This document shows positions 1-8,064 of a DNA stretch of 9,767 nucleotides, one piece after another. Below the pieces are notes generated by a model that made no database searches, was not told the origin of the DNA, and saw only the letters and a program-made list of their open reading frames with translations. The stretch's first letter is position 1, and every line of letters starts with the position of its first letter. The position numbers were made by a program, and so were the translations under genes. The DNA is from an uncultured Eubacteriales bacterium (lineage in GTDB: Bacteria; Bacillota; Clostridia; Christensenellales; CAG-138), in assembly GCA_902768995.1 (NCBI GenBank), contig CACXNN010000047.1, forward strand, positions 1 to 9,767, given 5' to 3'.

Positions 1-2418
1 CTCGGTGATGCCCGCCATGGTGGCCACGAAGGAGCTGCCCACGGAGCCTCGGGAGCCCACCAGATACCCGTCGGAGTTGGACTTGTGGACCAGCCGCTGA
101 GCCATCAGGTACAGGGAGGCGAAATGGTTGCCGATGATGGACTTGAGCTCCTTATCGAGGCGCTTCTGTACCACGTCGGGCAGCGGGTCGCCGTAGATGC
201 TGTGGGCTTTGTCCATGGTCATGCGGGTGAGCTCGTTCTCCGCGTCGGGGATCATGGGCGCATGGGTGCCGTCGGGGAAGGGCTTCAGCACCTCCACCTC
301 GTCGGCGATGGCGTTGGGGTTGTCCACCACCACCTCACGGGCCCGATCGCCCAGGTACGCGAACTCCTCCAGCATCTCCTGGGTGGGCTTGAGGTAGAGG
401 GGCGCCGGATAGGCCGCGTCGTCGAAGCCCAGCTTGTAGAGCAGGATCTGCCGATAGATGGCGTCCTCCGGCTCCAGGAAATGGACGTCGCCGGTGGCCA
501 CGGTCCGTTTGCCCAGCTTGTCCCCCAGGGCCAGGATGCGGCGGTTGATGTCGTGGAGGCCCTCGGCGTCCTTCACCAGGCCCTCCCGCAGGAGGAAGGC
601 GTTGTTGCCGTCGGGCTGGATCTCCAGGTAGTCGTAGTAGGAAGCGATCTGCAGGAGCTTTTCCTCCGGCTCGTTATTGAGCACGGCCCGGTAGAGCTCC
701 CCCGCCTCGCAAGCGGAGCCCAGGATGAGGCCGCCCCGGAAGACGGAAAGCATGCTCCGGGGGATCAGGGGCTTGCCGCCCCGCATATGGTCCAAGTTGG
801 AAAAGCTGATGAGCTTGTAGAGGTTCTTCATCCCCGCCTGGTCCCGGGCCAGGATGACGATGTGGTAGGTCTTCTGCTTCTCCTTGCTGAGGTGCCTGTC
901 CCGCTCTGCCGCCGCATCGGGGACCACGGGCAGGGTGCGGACGCCCATGGTCTTCAGCTTGTCGGTCATCCTCATGAGGAGCATGGCGCAGGAGTTGGCG
1001 TCGTCGTCCGCCCGATGGTGGCTGCCCATGTCGATGCCGTAATAGGCGCAGAGGGTGTCCAACTTATGGTTCTCCACGTCGTCGTGGAGGATGTATCGGG
1101 AGAGCATGAGGGTGTCTGCGTAGGGCAGATCGAAGCGGATGCCGAACTTCTCCCCGTGATGGGTGATGAACCCCACGTCGAATCGGGCGTTGTGGGCCAC
1201 CAGGCAGGCGCTGCCGCAGAAGTCGCGGAACTGCTTCAAAGCGTCCCGGCTGGAGGGCGCGCCGACGAGCATGTCCTTGGTGATGCCGGTGAGCTCGGTG
1301 ATCTTCTTGGGAATGACCACGCCGTCGTCGATGAAGGTATCGAAGCGCTCCGTCACCTTCCCATCCACCAGGCGGACCGCGCCGATCTCGATGATGTCGC
1401 AGGATTCCGCCTTCAGGCCCGTGGTCTCGATGTCAAAGGCCACGTACTCCCCCTCCATGGGGAAGTCCACGGTGTCGGGCTGCAGATACCCCTCCACCCC
1501 GTACAGGGCCTTGACGCCGGTGGCTTTCGCCGCCTTGGCTGCCTCGGGGAAGGACTGGACGTTGCCGTGGTCCGTGATGGCCAGGGCCTTATGGCCCCAG
1601 CGGGCCGCGGTCTTGAAGGCCTCGGTCAGGTCCGTGAGACCGTCCATGGCGGACATGCGGGTGTGCAGATGGAGCTCCGCCCGCTTCTCCGGGGCCGTGT
1701 CCTGCCGGAGGACCCGATCCATCAGGCTGCAGTCGTTGATATAGAAGTTCAGCTCGGGATTGTACTTGCGGCTCTTGCAGATGCCCCGCAGAAGGAAATC
1801 CTTGCCCTTCTTCCGGGCCGTCTCCAGCCAGAACATGAATCGAAGGGCCTTCCACTCCTCGAAGAAGGTGGCCTCGCAGTAGATGGAATCGGTGAAGTCG
1901 GTGACGTTCATCTGGACCCGCCAGCTGTTCTTGCCCTTCTCCGACTTGTTGCCCCAGCCCTCCCGGATGGTGGAGGACACCAGGCGGCCCTCGATGATGC
2001 AGGGCTTCTCCCCCTCCGCAAGATCGTGGATGGCGGTGTGCCGGCCGCTGGGGATCCGGTTGCCCAGCAGGATGCCGTTCTCCGGCAGGTCCACCTCGAT
2101 CACGTTGGTCTTCTTCACCACCACCGCCGCCGTTGGGGGCACGGGGACGGTCGTAGGCGCCGCGGGCGCCGGGGCAGGCGCGGGGACAGGAGCCTCCTCC
2201 GCGGGGCGGACCGTATAGGTGAAGGTTGGGATGTAGCGCGGCAGCAGGGCGCGCATGGCGTCCTCGAAGGAACTTAGCCTTTCCTCCGGCAGAGGCGCGG
2301 CCAGGGTGCAGGAAATCTCCACCGCGTTGGTGCTCCGAATAAGGTGCACGTTCTCGATGGTGATCTCCCGTTCCGTGATGCCCGCCTGTTCGTAAACTTG
2401 TCGAAGGGGCTGCTCCAT
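1..2418 (-). CDS. polC: DNA polymerase III, PolC-type alpha subunit (partial, N-terminal 806 residues)
   Basis: Replicative DNA polymerase of low-GC Gram-positive type, with built-in 3'-5' proofreading. The reading frame is open from an ATG at 2418 to the left edge, 806 codons without a break; complete PolC proteins are roughly 1,430-1,470 residues, so a little over half is visible. Domains in order: N-terminal domain (about 1-70), a Pro/Ala-rich linker (75-100), an OB-fold region (about 105-235), first half of the PHP domain with HLHT at 250-253 and TDHG at 282-285, an inserted DEDDh exonuclease (Exo I FDIETTGL 328-335, Exo II AHNARFD 408-414, Exo III HRADDD 468-473), the second PHP half (GDVHFL 643-648), and the start of the polymerase palm with GSRGSVGSS at 788-796. 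The polymerase catalytic aspartates lie beyond the edge. A GAGG sits 4 bases before the start. The gene begins 19 bases after ispG and is probably the last or near-last gene of that operon. Confidence 0.96.
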   Translation of the reverse strand, partial: MEQPLRQVYEQAGITEREITIENVHLIRSTNAVEISCTLAAPLPEERLSSFEDAMRALLPRYIPTFTYTVRPAEEAPVPAPAPAPAAPTTVPVPPTAAVVVKKTNVIEVDLPENGILLGNRIPSGRHTAIHDLAEGEKPCIIEGRLVSSTIREGWGNKSEKGKNSWRVQMNVTDFTDSIYCEATFFEEWKALRFMFWLETARKKGKDFLLRGICKSRKYNPELNFYINDCSLMDRVLRQDTAPEKRAELHLHTRMSAMDGLTDLTEAFKTAARWGHKALAITDHGNVQSFPEAAKAAKATGVKALYGVEGYLQPDTVDFPMEGEYVAFDIETTGLKAESCDIIEIGAVRLVDGKVTERFDTFIDDGVVIPKKITELTGITKDMLVGAPSSRDALKQFRDFCGSACLVAHNARFDVGFITHHGEKFGIRFDLPYADTLMLSRYILHDDVENHKLDTLCAYYGIDMGSHHRADDDANSCAMLLMRMTDKLKTMGVRTLPVVPDAAAERDRHLSKEKQKTYHIVILARDQAGMKNLYKLISFSNLDHMRGGKPLIPRSMLSVFRGGLILGSACEAGELYRAVLNNEPEEKLLQIASYYDYLEIQPDGNNAFLLREGLVKDAEGLHDINRRILALGDKLGKRTVATGDVHFLEPEDAIYRQILLYKLGFDDAAYPAPLYLKPTQEMLEEFAYLGDRAREVVVDNPNAIADEVEVLKPFPDGTHAPMIPDAENELTRMTMDKAHSIYGDPLPDVVQKRLDKELKSIIGNHFASLYLMAQRLVHKSNSDGYLVGSRGSVGSSFVATMAGITE

Positions 2419-2437
2419 ATTGCCTCGTAAATATTTG

Positions 2438-3487
2438 TTATTCTGCTGCCAGCATTTCGTTGGCTTCACGGACCAGCCGGTCCAATATCTCCTGCACGGG
2501 GCCGGCGGCCTCCTTCTCGCCCTTGCGGAACAGGACCCCGTTCCCCTGGCCGAAGGCGATGCCGATGTCCGCGTCCGAGGCCTCCCCCGGCCCGTTGACG
2601 GCGCAGCCCATGACCGCGATCTTAAGATACCCGGCGTCGTGGCGCACGTGATCGTTTACATAGGCCGCGATGGCGGGCAGGTCCACCCGGGTCCGGCCGC
2701 AGGTGGGACAGGAGATGATCTCCACGTCGTCCCGCCGGACGCCGATGGCGGACAAGATCTTCTTCCCGGCCAGCACCTCCTGAACGGGGTTGCCGGTGAG
2801 GCTCACCCGGATGGTGTCGCCGATGCCGTCCATGAGCAGGCTCCCGATGCCGGCGGCGGACTTGATAAGGCCCGCCTCGCCGCTGCCCGTTTCGGTGACG
2901 CCCACGTGAAGGGGATAGTCCGTGAGCTGGTGGAGCTTGCGCATGGCCTCTACGGTGTAGCGGACGTTGGAGTGCTTCACGGAGATGACGGTGTCGTAGA
3001 AGCCCTCGTTTTCCAGGAGCTTCACGTGCTCGAGAGCGCTTTCCACCATGGCGGCCACGGGGTCGTCGGGGTGCTTGGCCCGATTGTCCTTGTTGAGGGA
3101 GCCGCCGTTGACGCCGATGCGGATGGGGATATGGTGAGCCTTGCAGCAGTCCACCACCGCCTTCACCCGATCGGGGGAGCCGATGTTGCCCGGGTTGATG
3201 CGGAGCTTTTTGCAGCCGTTCTCCACGGCGGCGATGGCCAGCCGATAGTCGAAATGCACGTCCGCCACCAGGGGGATGGAGATGCGGTCCACGATGTCCC
3301 GAAGGGCCTTGGCCGCGTTCATGTCGAAGACCGCCGAACGGACGATCTCGCAGCCCGCCGCCTCCAGGCGATGGATCTGCTCTACGGTGGCCGCCGCGTC
3401 GCGGGTGTCCGTATTGGTCATGGACTGGATGGTCACCGGTGCGCCGCCGCCCAGGGCCACGCCGCCCACGAAAACCTGTCTCGTCAT
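2438..3487 (-). CDS. ispG: 4-hydroxy-3-methylbut-2-enyl diphosphate synthase (flavodoxin type), IspG/GcpE
   Basis: Iron-sulfur enzyme of the MEP pathway. It reductively converts methylerythritol cyclodiphosphate to HMBPP in the cytoplasm. The 349-residue product has the normal length of the short bacterial form: an N-terminal TIM barrel (VTIQSMTNTDTRD at 18-30; VADVHFDYRLA at 74-84; KLRINPGNIG at 94-103) followed by a C-terminal [4Fe-4S] domain. Cluster ligands are visible as SCPTCGRTRVD (Cys260, Cys263) and GCAVNGPGEA (Cys295, Glu302). The ATG at 3487 has a GGGGG run upstream, inside the end of rseP, from which it is separated by only 4 bases. Together with dxr two genes upstream it marks this operon as an isoprenoid-supply operon. 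No defects are seen. Confidence 0.97.
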   Translation of the reverse strand: MTRQVFVGGVALGGGAPVTIQSMTNTDTRDAAATVEQIHRLEAAGCEIVRSAVFDMNAAKALRDIVDRISIPLVADVHFDYRLAIAAVENGCKKLRINPGNIGSPDRVKAVVDCCKAHHIPIRIGVNGGSLNKDNRAKHPDDPVAAMVESALEHVKLLENEGFYDTVISVKHSNVRYTVEAMRKLHQLTDYPLHVGVTETGSGEAGLIKSAAGIGSLLMDGIGDTIRVSLTGNPVQEVLAGKKILSAIGVRRDDVEIISCPTCGRTRVDLPAIAAYVNDHVRHDAGYLKIAVMGCAVNGPGEASDADIGIAFGQGNGVLFRKGEKEAAGPVQEILDRLVREANEMLAAE

Positions 3488-3491
3488 AGCG

Positions 3492-4523
3492 TTACCCCCG
3501 TATGAGCCGCAGCACGTCGTTGAAAGTGACTACCACCACCAGGACGAGGAGCAGCCCCAGGCCGATAAGATGGACCAGGCCCTCCTTCTCCGGCGGCACG
3601 GGCTTGCCCCGAAGCCACTCGATGAGGATGAAGAGGAGGCGGCCGCCGTCCAGGGCGGGGATGGGGAACAGATTGAACACGCCCAGGTTCACGCTGAGCA
3701 GGGTGCACAGGTTCAGCACCGTGTACCAGCCGGATTCCGCCGCCTGGCCCAGCAGCAGCACGATGCCCACGGGGCCGGCCATATCCTGGATGGACGCCTC
3801 TCGAGTGAACAGCATGCCCAGGGATTTGAACACCAGCCCGGCCATCTCCCAGCAGTAGGCCACGCTCTCCCGAACGGCGAACCCCACGCCCACCTTCTTT
3901 CGGCCGTTGGCGATGGTGGTGTCCATGAAGTTGACGCCCTTCTCCGCGTTGTACAGGCCCGTGAAGATCAGCGTCTTCTCCGCCCCGTCCCGCAGGACCA
4001 CCACCTCCATATGGTCGGCGTCCGCTGCGCGCACGGCGGCGGTCAGGCCGTCCACGCTCTCCACGGGCTTGCCGTCCACGGTGACGAAGGTGTCCCCCAC
4101 TTCAAGGCCCGCCACGGCGGCGGGACCGTTCTCGGTGACGCTCTGGACCACCACCTTGGTCTCGTCCGCCACGCCCCAGCCCAGCAGCAGGATCATGGCC
4201 AGCACGAAGGCCAGCACGAAGTTCATCACCGGCCCTGCCAGGATGACGATGAACCGTTTCCAGGCCTTCTGGGCGTTGAAGCAGCGCTCGTCCGAGACCC
4301 CGTCGTCCTCCCCGTAGAAGCGGCACATGCCGCCCAGGGGCAGGGCCCGGAGGTTGTATTCGATGCCGTTCTTTTTGAAGCCGACCACCTTGGGGCCCAT
4401 GCCGATGGCATACTCCAGGATGGTGAAGCCCAGCAGCCGCCCCGCCGTGTAGTGACCCAGCTCATGGATCATCACCAGGACGGAGAGCAGCAGCAACGCT
4501 TCGATGATGCGTACAAAGGTCAT
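3492..4523 (-). CDS. rseP: RseP/RasP-family site-2 intramembrane zinc metalloprotease
   Basis: Membrane protease that cuts transmembrane substrates such as anti-sigma factors and remnant signal peptides during envelope stress responses; the substrate here cannot be told from sequence. The 343-residue protein begins with a transmembrane helix carrying the zinc motif HELGH (20-24). A second hydrophobic segment is at about 91-115, a single PDZ-like domain at about 122-190 (GLEVGDTFVTVDGKPV), and the third metal ligand lies in NLFPIPALDGG (284-294, Asp292). A last transmembrane helix is at about 317-334. One PDZ domain and this length fit the shorter Firmicute members. The start ATG overlaps the dxr stop as ATGA, which suggests translational coupling, and ispG follows after 4 bases. 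The position next to cdsA and dxr is the conserved one in many bacteria. Confidence 0.95.
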   Translation of the reverse strand: MTFVRIIEALLLLSVLVMIHELGHYTAGRLLGFTILEYAIGMGPKVVGFKKNGIEYNLRALPLGGMCRFYGEDDGVSDERCFNAQKAWKRFIVILAGPVMNFVLAFVLAMILLLGWGVADETKVVVQSVTENGPAAVAGLEVGDTFVTVDGKPVESVDGLTAAVRAADADHMEVVVLRDGAEKTLIFTGLYNAEKGVNFMDTTIANGRKKVGVGFAVRESVAYCWEMAGLVFKSLGMLFTREASIQDMAGPVGIVLLLGQAAESGWYTVLNLCTLLSVNLGVFNLFPIPALDGGRLLFILIEWLRGKPVPPEKEGLVHLIGLGLLLVLVVVVTFNDVLRLIRG

Positions 4524-5662
4524 GCCTTACTCCTTGTCGTTTGAAACTCGTCCACCAGCCGCCGGGCCTCCCCGTCGGCCAGCAGGATATCGTCAAGATC
4601 GCCCATGGGCCGGTTTTGGAACCGGTCCAGAGCATAGGCCACGCTGTCCTCGATGTCCAGGAAGCCCAGCCGCCCAGCGAAGAACAGCTCCGCCGCCCGC
4701 TCGTTGGCGCCGTTGTAGACCACGGGACAGCCGCCGCCGGCCTTCAGGCAATCGTAGGCCATCTGCAGGGCCGGGAACCGTTCCATATCCGGCTTGAAGA
4801 AGCTCAGATCCGGCTGTTCCCACAGGTTCAGGGGCCGGGCCGGTGAGGGGATGCGCTCCGGCCAGGTCATGGCGTACTGGATGGGCAAGCGCATGTCCGC
4901 GTTGCTGAGGTTCGCCATGACGGTGCCGTCCCGGTAGGCCACCATGCTGTGGACGATGGACTGGGGATGGATCAGCACGTCGATCCTCTCCCCGGGGAAA
5001 TCGAAGAGCCGGGCCGCCTCCATGACCTCCAAGCCCTTGTTCATAAGGGTGGCGGAGTCCAGGGAGATCTTTCGGCCCATGGACCAGGTGGGATGCTTCA
5101 CCGCCTCCGCCGGGGTGATGCCCCTCAACTCCTCCCGGGGCCGCCGGAAGAAGGGGCCGCCGGAGGCCGTCAGGATCAACTTCTCCACCTCTTCCCGCCG
5201 GCCGTTCTCAAGGCACTGGAAGATGGCGGATTGCTCGCTGTCCACGGGGAGCAGCTCTCCCCCGCCCTGCCGAAGCGCTTCCTTTACGAGATCGCCGCCG
5301 CAGACTAGGGATTCCTTGTTGGCGATGGCCACCCGCTTCCCCGCCTTCAGGGCCGAGAGCAGGGGCACCAGGGCCGCGATGCCGGAGATGGCCAGCACCA
5401 CCACGTCCACCTGGGGGTCCGCCGCCAGCTCGCAGAGGGCCTGGACCCCATAGGAAAGGGCCACGCCGGGGACCGTCTCAGACAGAGGCCGGGAGAACAC
5501 CGCCCGCCGGGGCCGCGCCGCCCGCAGCAGGGCCAGGAAGGCTTCCTCGCTGCTGTGGGCGCTGACGCCGTAAAGGGCGAACCGGTCCGGATGGGATCGC
5601 ACCACGTCCAGGGCCTGCTTGCCGATGGAGCCGGTGCTGCCCAGGATCGCCACGTTCTTCAT
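4520..5662 (-). CDS. dxr: 1-deoxy-D-xylulose 5-phosphate reductoisomerase
   Basis: Second enzyme of the MEP pathway; it rearranges and reduces DXP to 2-C-methyl-D-erythritol 4-phosphate using NADPH and a divalent metal. The 380-residue product has the usual length. Visible signatures: NADPH-binding GSTGSIG (8-14), ANKESLV (114-120), metal ligands in PVDSEQSA (Asp141, Glu143), substrate-binding TASGGPF (165-171), the flexible-loop region HPTWSMGRKISLDSATLMNK (190-209), Glu212 as the third metal ligand, and YNGANE (316-321). A strong AAGGAGAT Shine-Dalgarno precedes the ATG at 5662 in the 13-base gap after cdsA. The stop overlaps the rseP start by ATGA. The enzyme is the known target of fosmidomycin; all the metal ligands are present. 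Confidence 0.97.
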   Translation of the reverse strand: MKNVAILGSTGSIGKQALDVVRSHPDRFALYGVSAHSSEEAFLALLRAARPRRAVFSRPLSETVPGVALSYGVQALCELAADPQVDVVVLAISGIAALVPLLSALKAGKRVAIANKESLVCGGDLVKEALRQGGGELLPVDSEQSAIFQCLENGRREEVEKLILTASGGPFFRRPREELRGITPAEAVKHPTWSMGRKISLDSATLMNKGLEVMEAARLFDFPGERIDVLIHPQSIVHSMVAYRDGTVMANLSNADMRLPIQYAMTWPERIPSPARPLNLWEQPDLSFFKPDMERFPALQMAYDCLKAGGGCPVVYNGANERAAELFFAGRLGFLDIEDSVAYALDRFQNRPMGDLDDILLADGEARRLVDEFQTTRSKA

Positions 5663-5675
5663 AATCGATCTCCTT

Positions 5676-6503
5676 TCAGGACAGGAGGGCCAGGATGCAG
5701 AAAGCCAGCACCACCGGGGCGCACAGGAGCACGCTGTCCAGCCGATCCAGCACGCCGCCGTGGCCCGGCAGGGTCTCCGAAAAATCCTTCACGTCCGCGC
5801 TGCGCTTCAAACAGCTGGCGAACAGGTCGCCGAACTGGCCCGCCACGCCGCAGATGAAGCCCAGGGACACCAGGGCAAAGAGGCTCATACCCTGCCCCGG
5901 CTCCCAGATGTTCTGCGCGTAGTACAGGCCCAGACCCATGAGGGTGGACCCGATGAGGCTGAACACCGCCCCTTCCACGGTCTTCTTGGGGCTGATCTGG
6001 GGGGCCAGCGGGGTCTTGCCCAGAGCCATGCCCCCGAAGTAGGCGCAGGAGTCCCCCATGGAGGGACACAGGATGGCCGCGCAGCAGGCGGTTTTAGCCA
6101 TCCAGGGGGGGAGCGCGAAGTAGATGGCCACCAGGGCGCACTCGCTCAGGATGGGATACACGAAGGGCAGCAGGCAGTAGGCCGCCGCGGAGAAATCGTC
6201 CCGCATGAGCAGGACCTGGCCCACCACGGTGGCCACCACCATCAGCAGGCCGAAGGCGAACACCACCGATAGATTATAGGACGTCAGATAGTAAACGATG
6301 CCGAAAAAGCCGGCGAAGATGGAGGCCGGCGTGATGACGATCTCCTTGCCCATGGCCTTGAGAAGGTGGTCCATCTCCCGGACGGTGATCAGGAAGAAGG
6401 CGCCGAAGATGAGCAGGAACACGATATCGCCCAGGTGCAGGCACAGCACCAGCAGGCTGATGAGGAAGATGCCGGTAATGATGCGGATCAGCGTTTTCTT
6501 CAT
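5676..6503 (-). CDS. cdsA: Phosphatidate cytidylyltransferase (CDP-diglyceride synthase)
   Basis: Integral membrane enzyme making CDP-diacylglycerol from phosphatidate and CTP, the branch point for phospholipid synthesis. The 275-residue protein is very hydrophobic with about seven to eight membrane segments (for example 5-23, 27-42, 57-74, 79-99, 110-130, 178-195, 208-224, 256-273). Conserved features are DSCAYFGGMALGKTPL (151-166) followed by SPKKTVEG (171-178), QFGD (223-226), and the C-terminal CDP-diglyceride synthase signature from Ser230 to Asp256, containing LKR, KD, GHGG and DRLD in the expected spacing. I start it at the ATG at 6503, not at the longer in-frame opening to 6626, because this ATG overlaps the uppS stop as ATGA, has GGAGG eight bases upstream, and gives a normal N-terminus. 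Confidence 0.95.
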   Translation of the reverse strand: MKKTLIRIITGIFLISLLVLCLHLGDIVFLLIFGAFFLITVREMDHLLKAMGKEIVITPASIFAGFFGIVYYLTSYNLSVVFAFGLLMVVATVVGQVLLMRDDFSAAAYCLLPFVYPILSECALVAIYFALPPWMAKTACCAAILCPSMGDSCAYFGGMALGKTPLAPQISPKKTVEGAVFSLIGSTLMGLGLYYAQNIWEPGQGMSLFALVSLGFICGVAGQFGDLFASCLKRSADVKDFSETLPGHGGVLDRLDSVLLCAPVVLAFCILALLS

Positions 6504-7240
6504 GCGAGGCCTCCGAAGCGGCGGCCCCGGCGGGCATACTCCCGAAGGGCCTGGATATATTCTTCCCGGGTGAAGTCGGGCCAATAGATGGGCGTGAAGT
6601 AGAGCTCCGCGTAGGCCGCCTGCCACAGGAGGAAGTTGCTCAAGCGCTCCTCGCCGCTGGTGCGGATCATCAAATCCAGCTCCGGCTGCCCGGCGGAATA
6701 GAGCTCGTTTTCAAAGGCTTCGTCCCCGGGGTACGCCCCCAGCTGGACGGCCTTCTCGGCGCAGCGGCGGACCGCCCGCAAGATCTCCGCCCGGCTGCCG
6801 TAGTTGAGGGCGATGTTGAGGCGCAAACCGGTGTTCGCCCTAGTCTTGTCCTCCGCCCGAAGCAGCGCCGCCCGTACCTTCTCCGGGAAGGGGTCCTTCT
6901 CACCGAAGATGGTGATGCGCACGTTGTTCTCGTGGAGCTCGTCGATCTCGCTGTTGAAATACTCGATGAGCAGGGAGAAGAGCACGCTCTTCTCCTCCTC
7001 CGGCCGCCGCCAGTTCTCCGTGGAGAAGGCGTAGAGGGTCAGGGCCTGGATGCCCGCGTCGGAGGAGAAGCGGATGATCTCCCGAAGGCGCTCCGTGCCC
7101 GCCCGATGGCCGAAGCTCCGGGGCAGGCCCCGCTTCTGGGCCCAGCGGCCGTTGCCGTCCATGACGATGGCCACGTGCCGGGGCAGGGTCTCGGGCTTCA
7201 GACCCAGGCTGTTCAGTTGTTCCACCGTGAGCTTCGCCAT
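6500..7240 (-). CDS. uppS: Isoprenyl transferase, undecaprenyl diphosphate synthase family
   Basis: cis-Prenyltransferase that condenses IPP onto farnesyl diphosphate to give undecaprenyl diphosphate, the lipid carrier of cell-wall synthesis. The 246-residue protein carries all family motifs: HVAIVMDGNGRWA (22-34, catalytic Asp28), SFGHRAG (42-48), LYAFSTENWRRP (69-80), LNYGSRAE (145-152) and the IPP-binding RTSGEERLSNFL (193-204). The start is placed at 7240 rather than at the in-frame ATG at 7255: an AAAGGA Shine-Dalgarno lies between the two, six bases before the 7240 ATG, while nothing SD-like precedes 7255. The gene overlaps cdsA by four bases. IPP made through Dxr and IspG in the same operon is its substrate. 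Confidence 0.96.
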   Translation of the reverse strand: MAKLTVEQLNSLGLKPETLPRHVAIVMDGNGRWAQKRGLPRSFGHRAGTERLREIIRFSSDAGIQALTLYAFSTENWRRPEEEKSVLFSLLIEYFNSEIDELHENNVRITIFGEKDPFPEKVRAALLRAEDKTRANTGLRLNIALNYGSRAEILRAVRRCAEKAVQLGAYPGDEAFENELYSAGQPELDLMIRTSGEERLSNFLLWQAAYAELYFTPIYWPDFTREEYIQALREYARRGRRFGGLA

Positions 7241-7246
7241 GGGGTT

Positions 7247-7253
7247 TCCTTTC
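7247..7253 (-). promoter_or_regulatory. Ribosome binding site of uppS that decides the start
   Basis: GAAAGGA on the minus strand, six bases before the ATG at 7240. Because it lies downstream of the alternative ATG at 7255, it argues that translation begins at MAKLTVEQ and not five codons earlier. Confidence 0.8.
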
Positions 7254-7261
7254 ATAAAGAG

Positions 7262-7288
7262 GATGCAAAGCGAAAACCGCCTTGCATC
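7262..7288 (-). promoter_or_regulatory. Imperfect hairpin in the leader between the small gene and uppS
   Basis: Inverted repeat: GATGCAA and TTGCATC (7 bp) at the outer ends (7262-7268 with 7282-7288), one A/C mismatch, then three further G-C pairs (7270-7272 with 7278-7280) and a five-base loop. It fills most of the 57-base gap between the TAG of the small gene and the uppS start. On the minus-strand RNA it is followed by CTCTTTATG, which is too weak a U-tract for a convincing terminator. A role in mRNA processing, stability or translation of uppS is possible but not shown. Confidence 0.5.
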
Positions 7289-7297
7289 GCTTTCGTT

Positions 7298-7480
7298 CTA
7301 TGCTTTGAAGTTGGACCAGGTGAGGCGGCAGACGCCGTCCTCCGCCGCCTGGCGCACCACCCGACGCTGTCCGGCGGGCCGTTCCTTCCGGGGCTTCGCT
7401 TCCTCGAGCTCCACCCGGAAGCCCTCCGCCTCCAGCCGGGCCACGGCCTCTTCGAGAGGCCAGCAGAGCACGTTCGTCAA
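7298..7480 (-). CDS. Small conserved-position protein of unknown function (60 aa, TTG start)
   Basis: Not recognised as a named family. The 60-residue product starts with TTG overlapping the frr stop (TTGA). An AAGGAG lies 11 bases upstream, within the last codons of frr, so coupling to frr translation is likely. Codon use is strongly GC at third positions like the neighbouring genes, which supports real coding. The sequence reads as a helix (PLEEAVARLEAEGF, 8-21), a strand (RVELEEAKP), a basic turn (RKERPAGQRR) and two short strands (RVVRQ, VCRLTWSNF). This resembles the alpha-beta layout of PASTA-like modules, but similarity is too slight to assign. It has no signal peptide or membrane segment. 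It lies in the frr-uppS gap inside the operon; function cannot be inferred beyond that. The TTG start is the least certain part. Confidence 0.65.
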   Translation of the reverse strand: MTNVLCWPLEEAVARLEAEGFRVELEEAKPRKERPAGQRRVVRQAAEDGVCRLTWSNFKA

Positions 7481-8031
7481 ACGGACATGATCTCCTTTTC
7501 CTTGGCCTGGGCGATGGTGTCGATCTCCTTCACCTTCTCGTCGGTGAGCTTCTGGACCTTCTCCTCCAGCTTCTTCTGGTCGTCCTCGGTGAGCAGGTTA
7601 TCCTTCTTCTGCTTCTTGATGTCCTCCATGGCGTCCCGGCGGATGGAACGGACGGCCACCTTGCTCTCCTCAGCCTTCTTGCGGATCACCTTGGCCAGCT
7701 CCTTGCGGCGCTCCTGGGTGAGCTCGGGGAAGATGAGGCGGATGACCTTGCCGTCGTTGGCGGGGTTGATGCCCAGGTCGGACTTCTGGATGGCTTTCTC
7801 CACAGCGGGGATCATCTTGGTGTCCCACAGGGCGATGATGAGCATCCGGGGCTCGGGCACGGAGATGTTGCCCATCTGGTTGATGGGCGTGGGCGAACCG
7901 TAATAATCCACCATGATCCGGTCCAGAGCCTGGGGGTTGGCCCGGCCGGCCCGAAGGGAGTTGTACTCCGACTTCATGACGTTGCTGGTCTTGTTCATTT
8001 TATCGGTGGCGATATCTAAAATTTCCGGCAT
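7477..8031 (-). CDS. frr: Ribosome recycling factor
   Basis: Cytoplasmic factor that, with EF-G, splits post-termination ribosomes into subunits. The 184-residue length is typical (about 185). The three-helix bundle and hinge are recognisable: RAGRANP (27-33), the beta domain with YYGSPTPINQMGNISVPEPR (43-62), GINPANDGKVIRLIFPELTQ (87-106) leading into ERRKELAK, VRSIRRDA (127-134), and a long charged C-terminal helix rich in K, E and D. The ATG at 8031 has an AAAGGGGA Shine-Dalgarno about nine bases upstream. A probable sigma-A promoter lies in the 67-base gap behind pyrH, so frr and the genes after it may be expressed separately from pyrH as well as with it. Confidence 0.97.
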   Translation of the reverse strand: MPEILDIATDKMNKTSNVMKSEYNSLRAGRANPQALDRIMVDYYGSPTPINQMGNISVPEPRMLIIALWDTKMIPAVEKAIQKSDLGINPANDGKVIRLIFPELTQERRKELAKVIRKKAEESKVAVRSIRRDAMEDIKKQKKDNLLTEDDQKKLEEKVQKLTDEKVKEIDTIAQAKEKEIMSV

Positions 8032-8064
8032 GGCTTTGGTCCCCTTTCCAGTTCTAACTTGTAT

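Noticed and set aside
85..2277. A 730-codon open frame on the plus strand
   Set aside because: It lies antisense to polC, whose minus-strand frame has all the PolC motifs. The long plus-strand frame is a by-product of GC-rich third positions; its His/Gly/Val-rich translation resembles no protein.
2420..4544. Long plus-strand open frames (2420-3505 and 3276-4544)
   Set aside because: Antisense shadows of ispG and rseP with the low-complexity composition typical of reversed GC-rich genes.
7262..7288. Rho-independent terminator before uppS
   Set aside because: The stem is followed by CTCTTTATG, not a run of U, and a terminator here would cut off essential genes lacking another evident promoter.
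6932..7903. Plus-strand 323-codon open frame across uppS, the small gene and frr
   Set aside because: It crosses three well-supported minus-strand genes and changes composition midway; no domain or ribosome binding site supports it.
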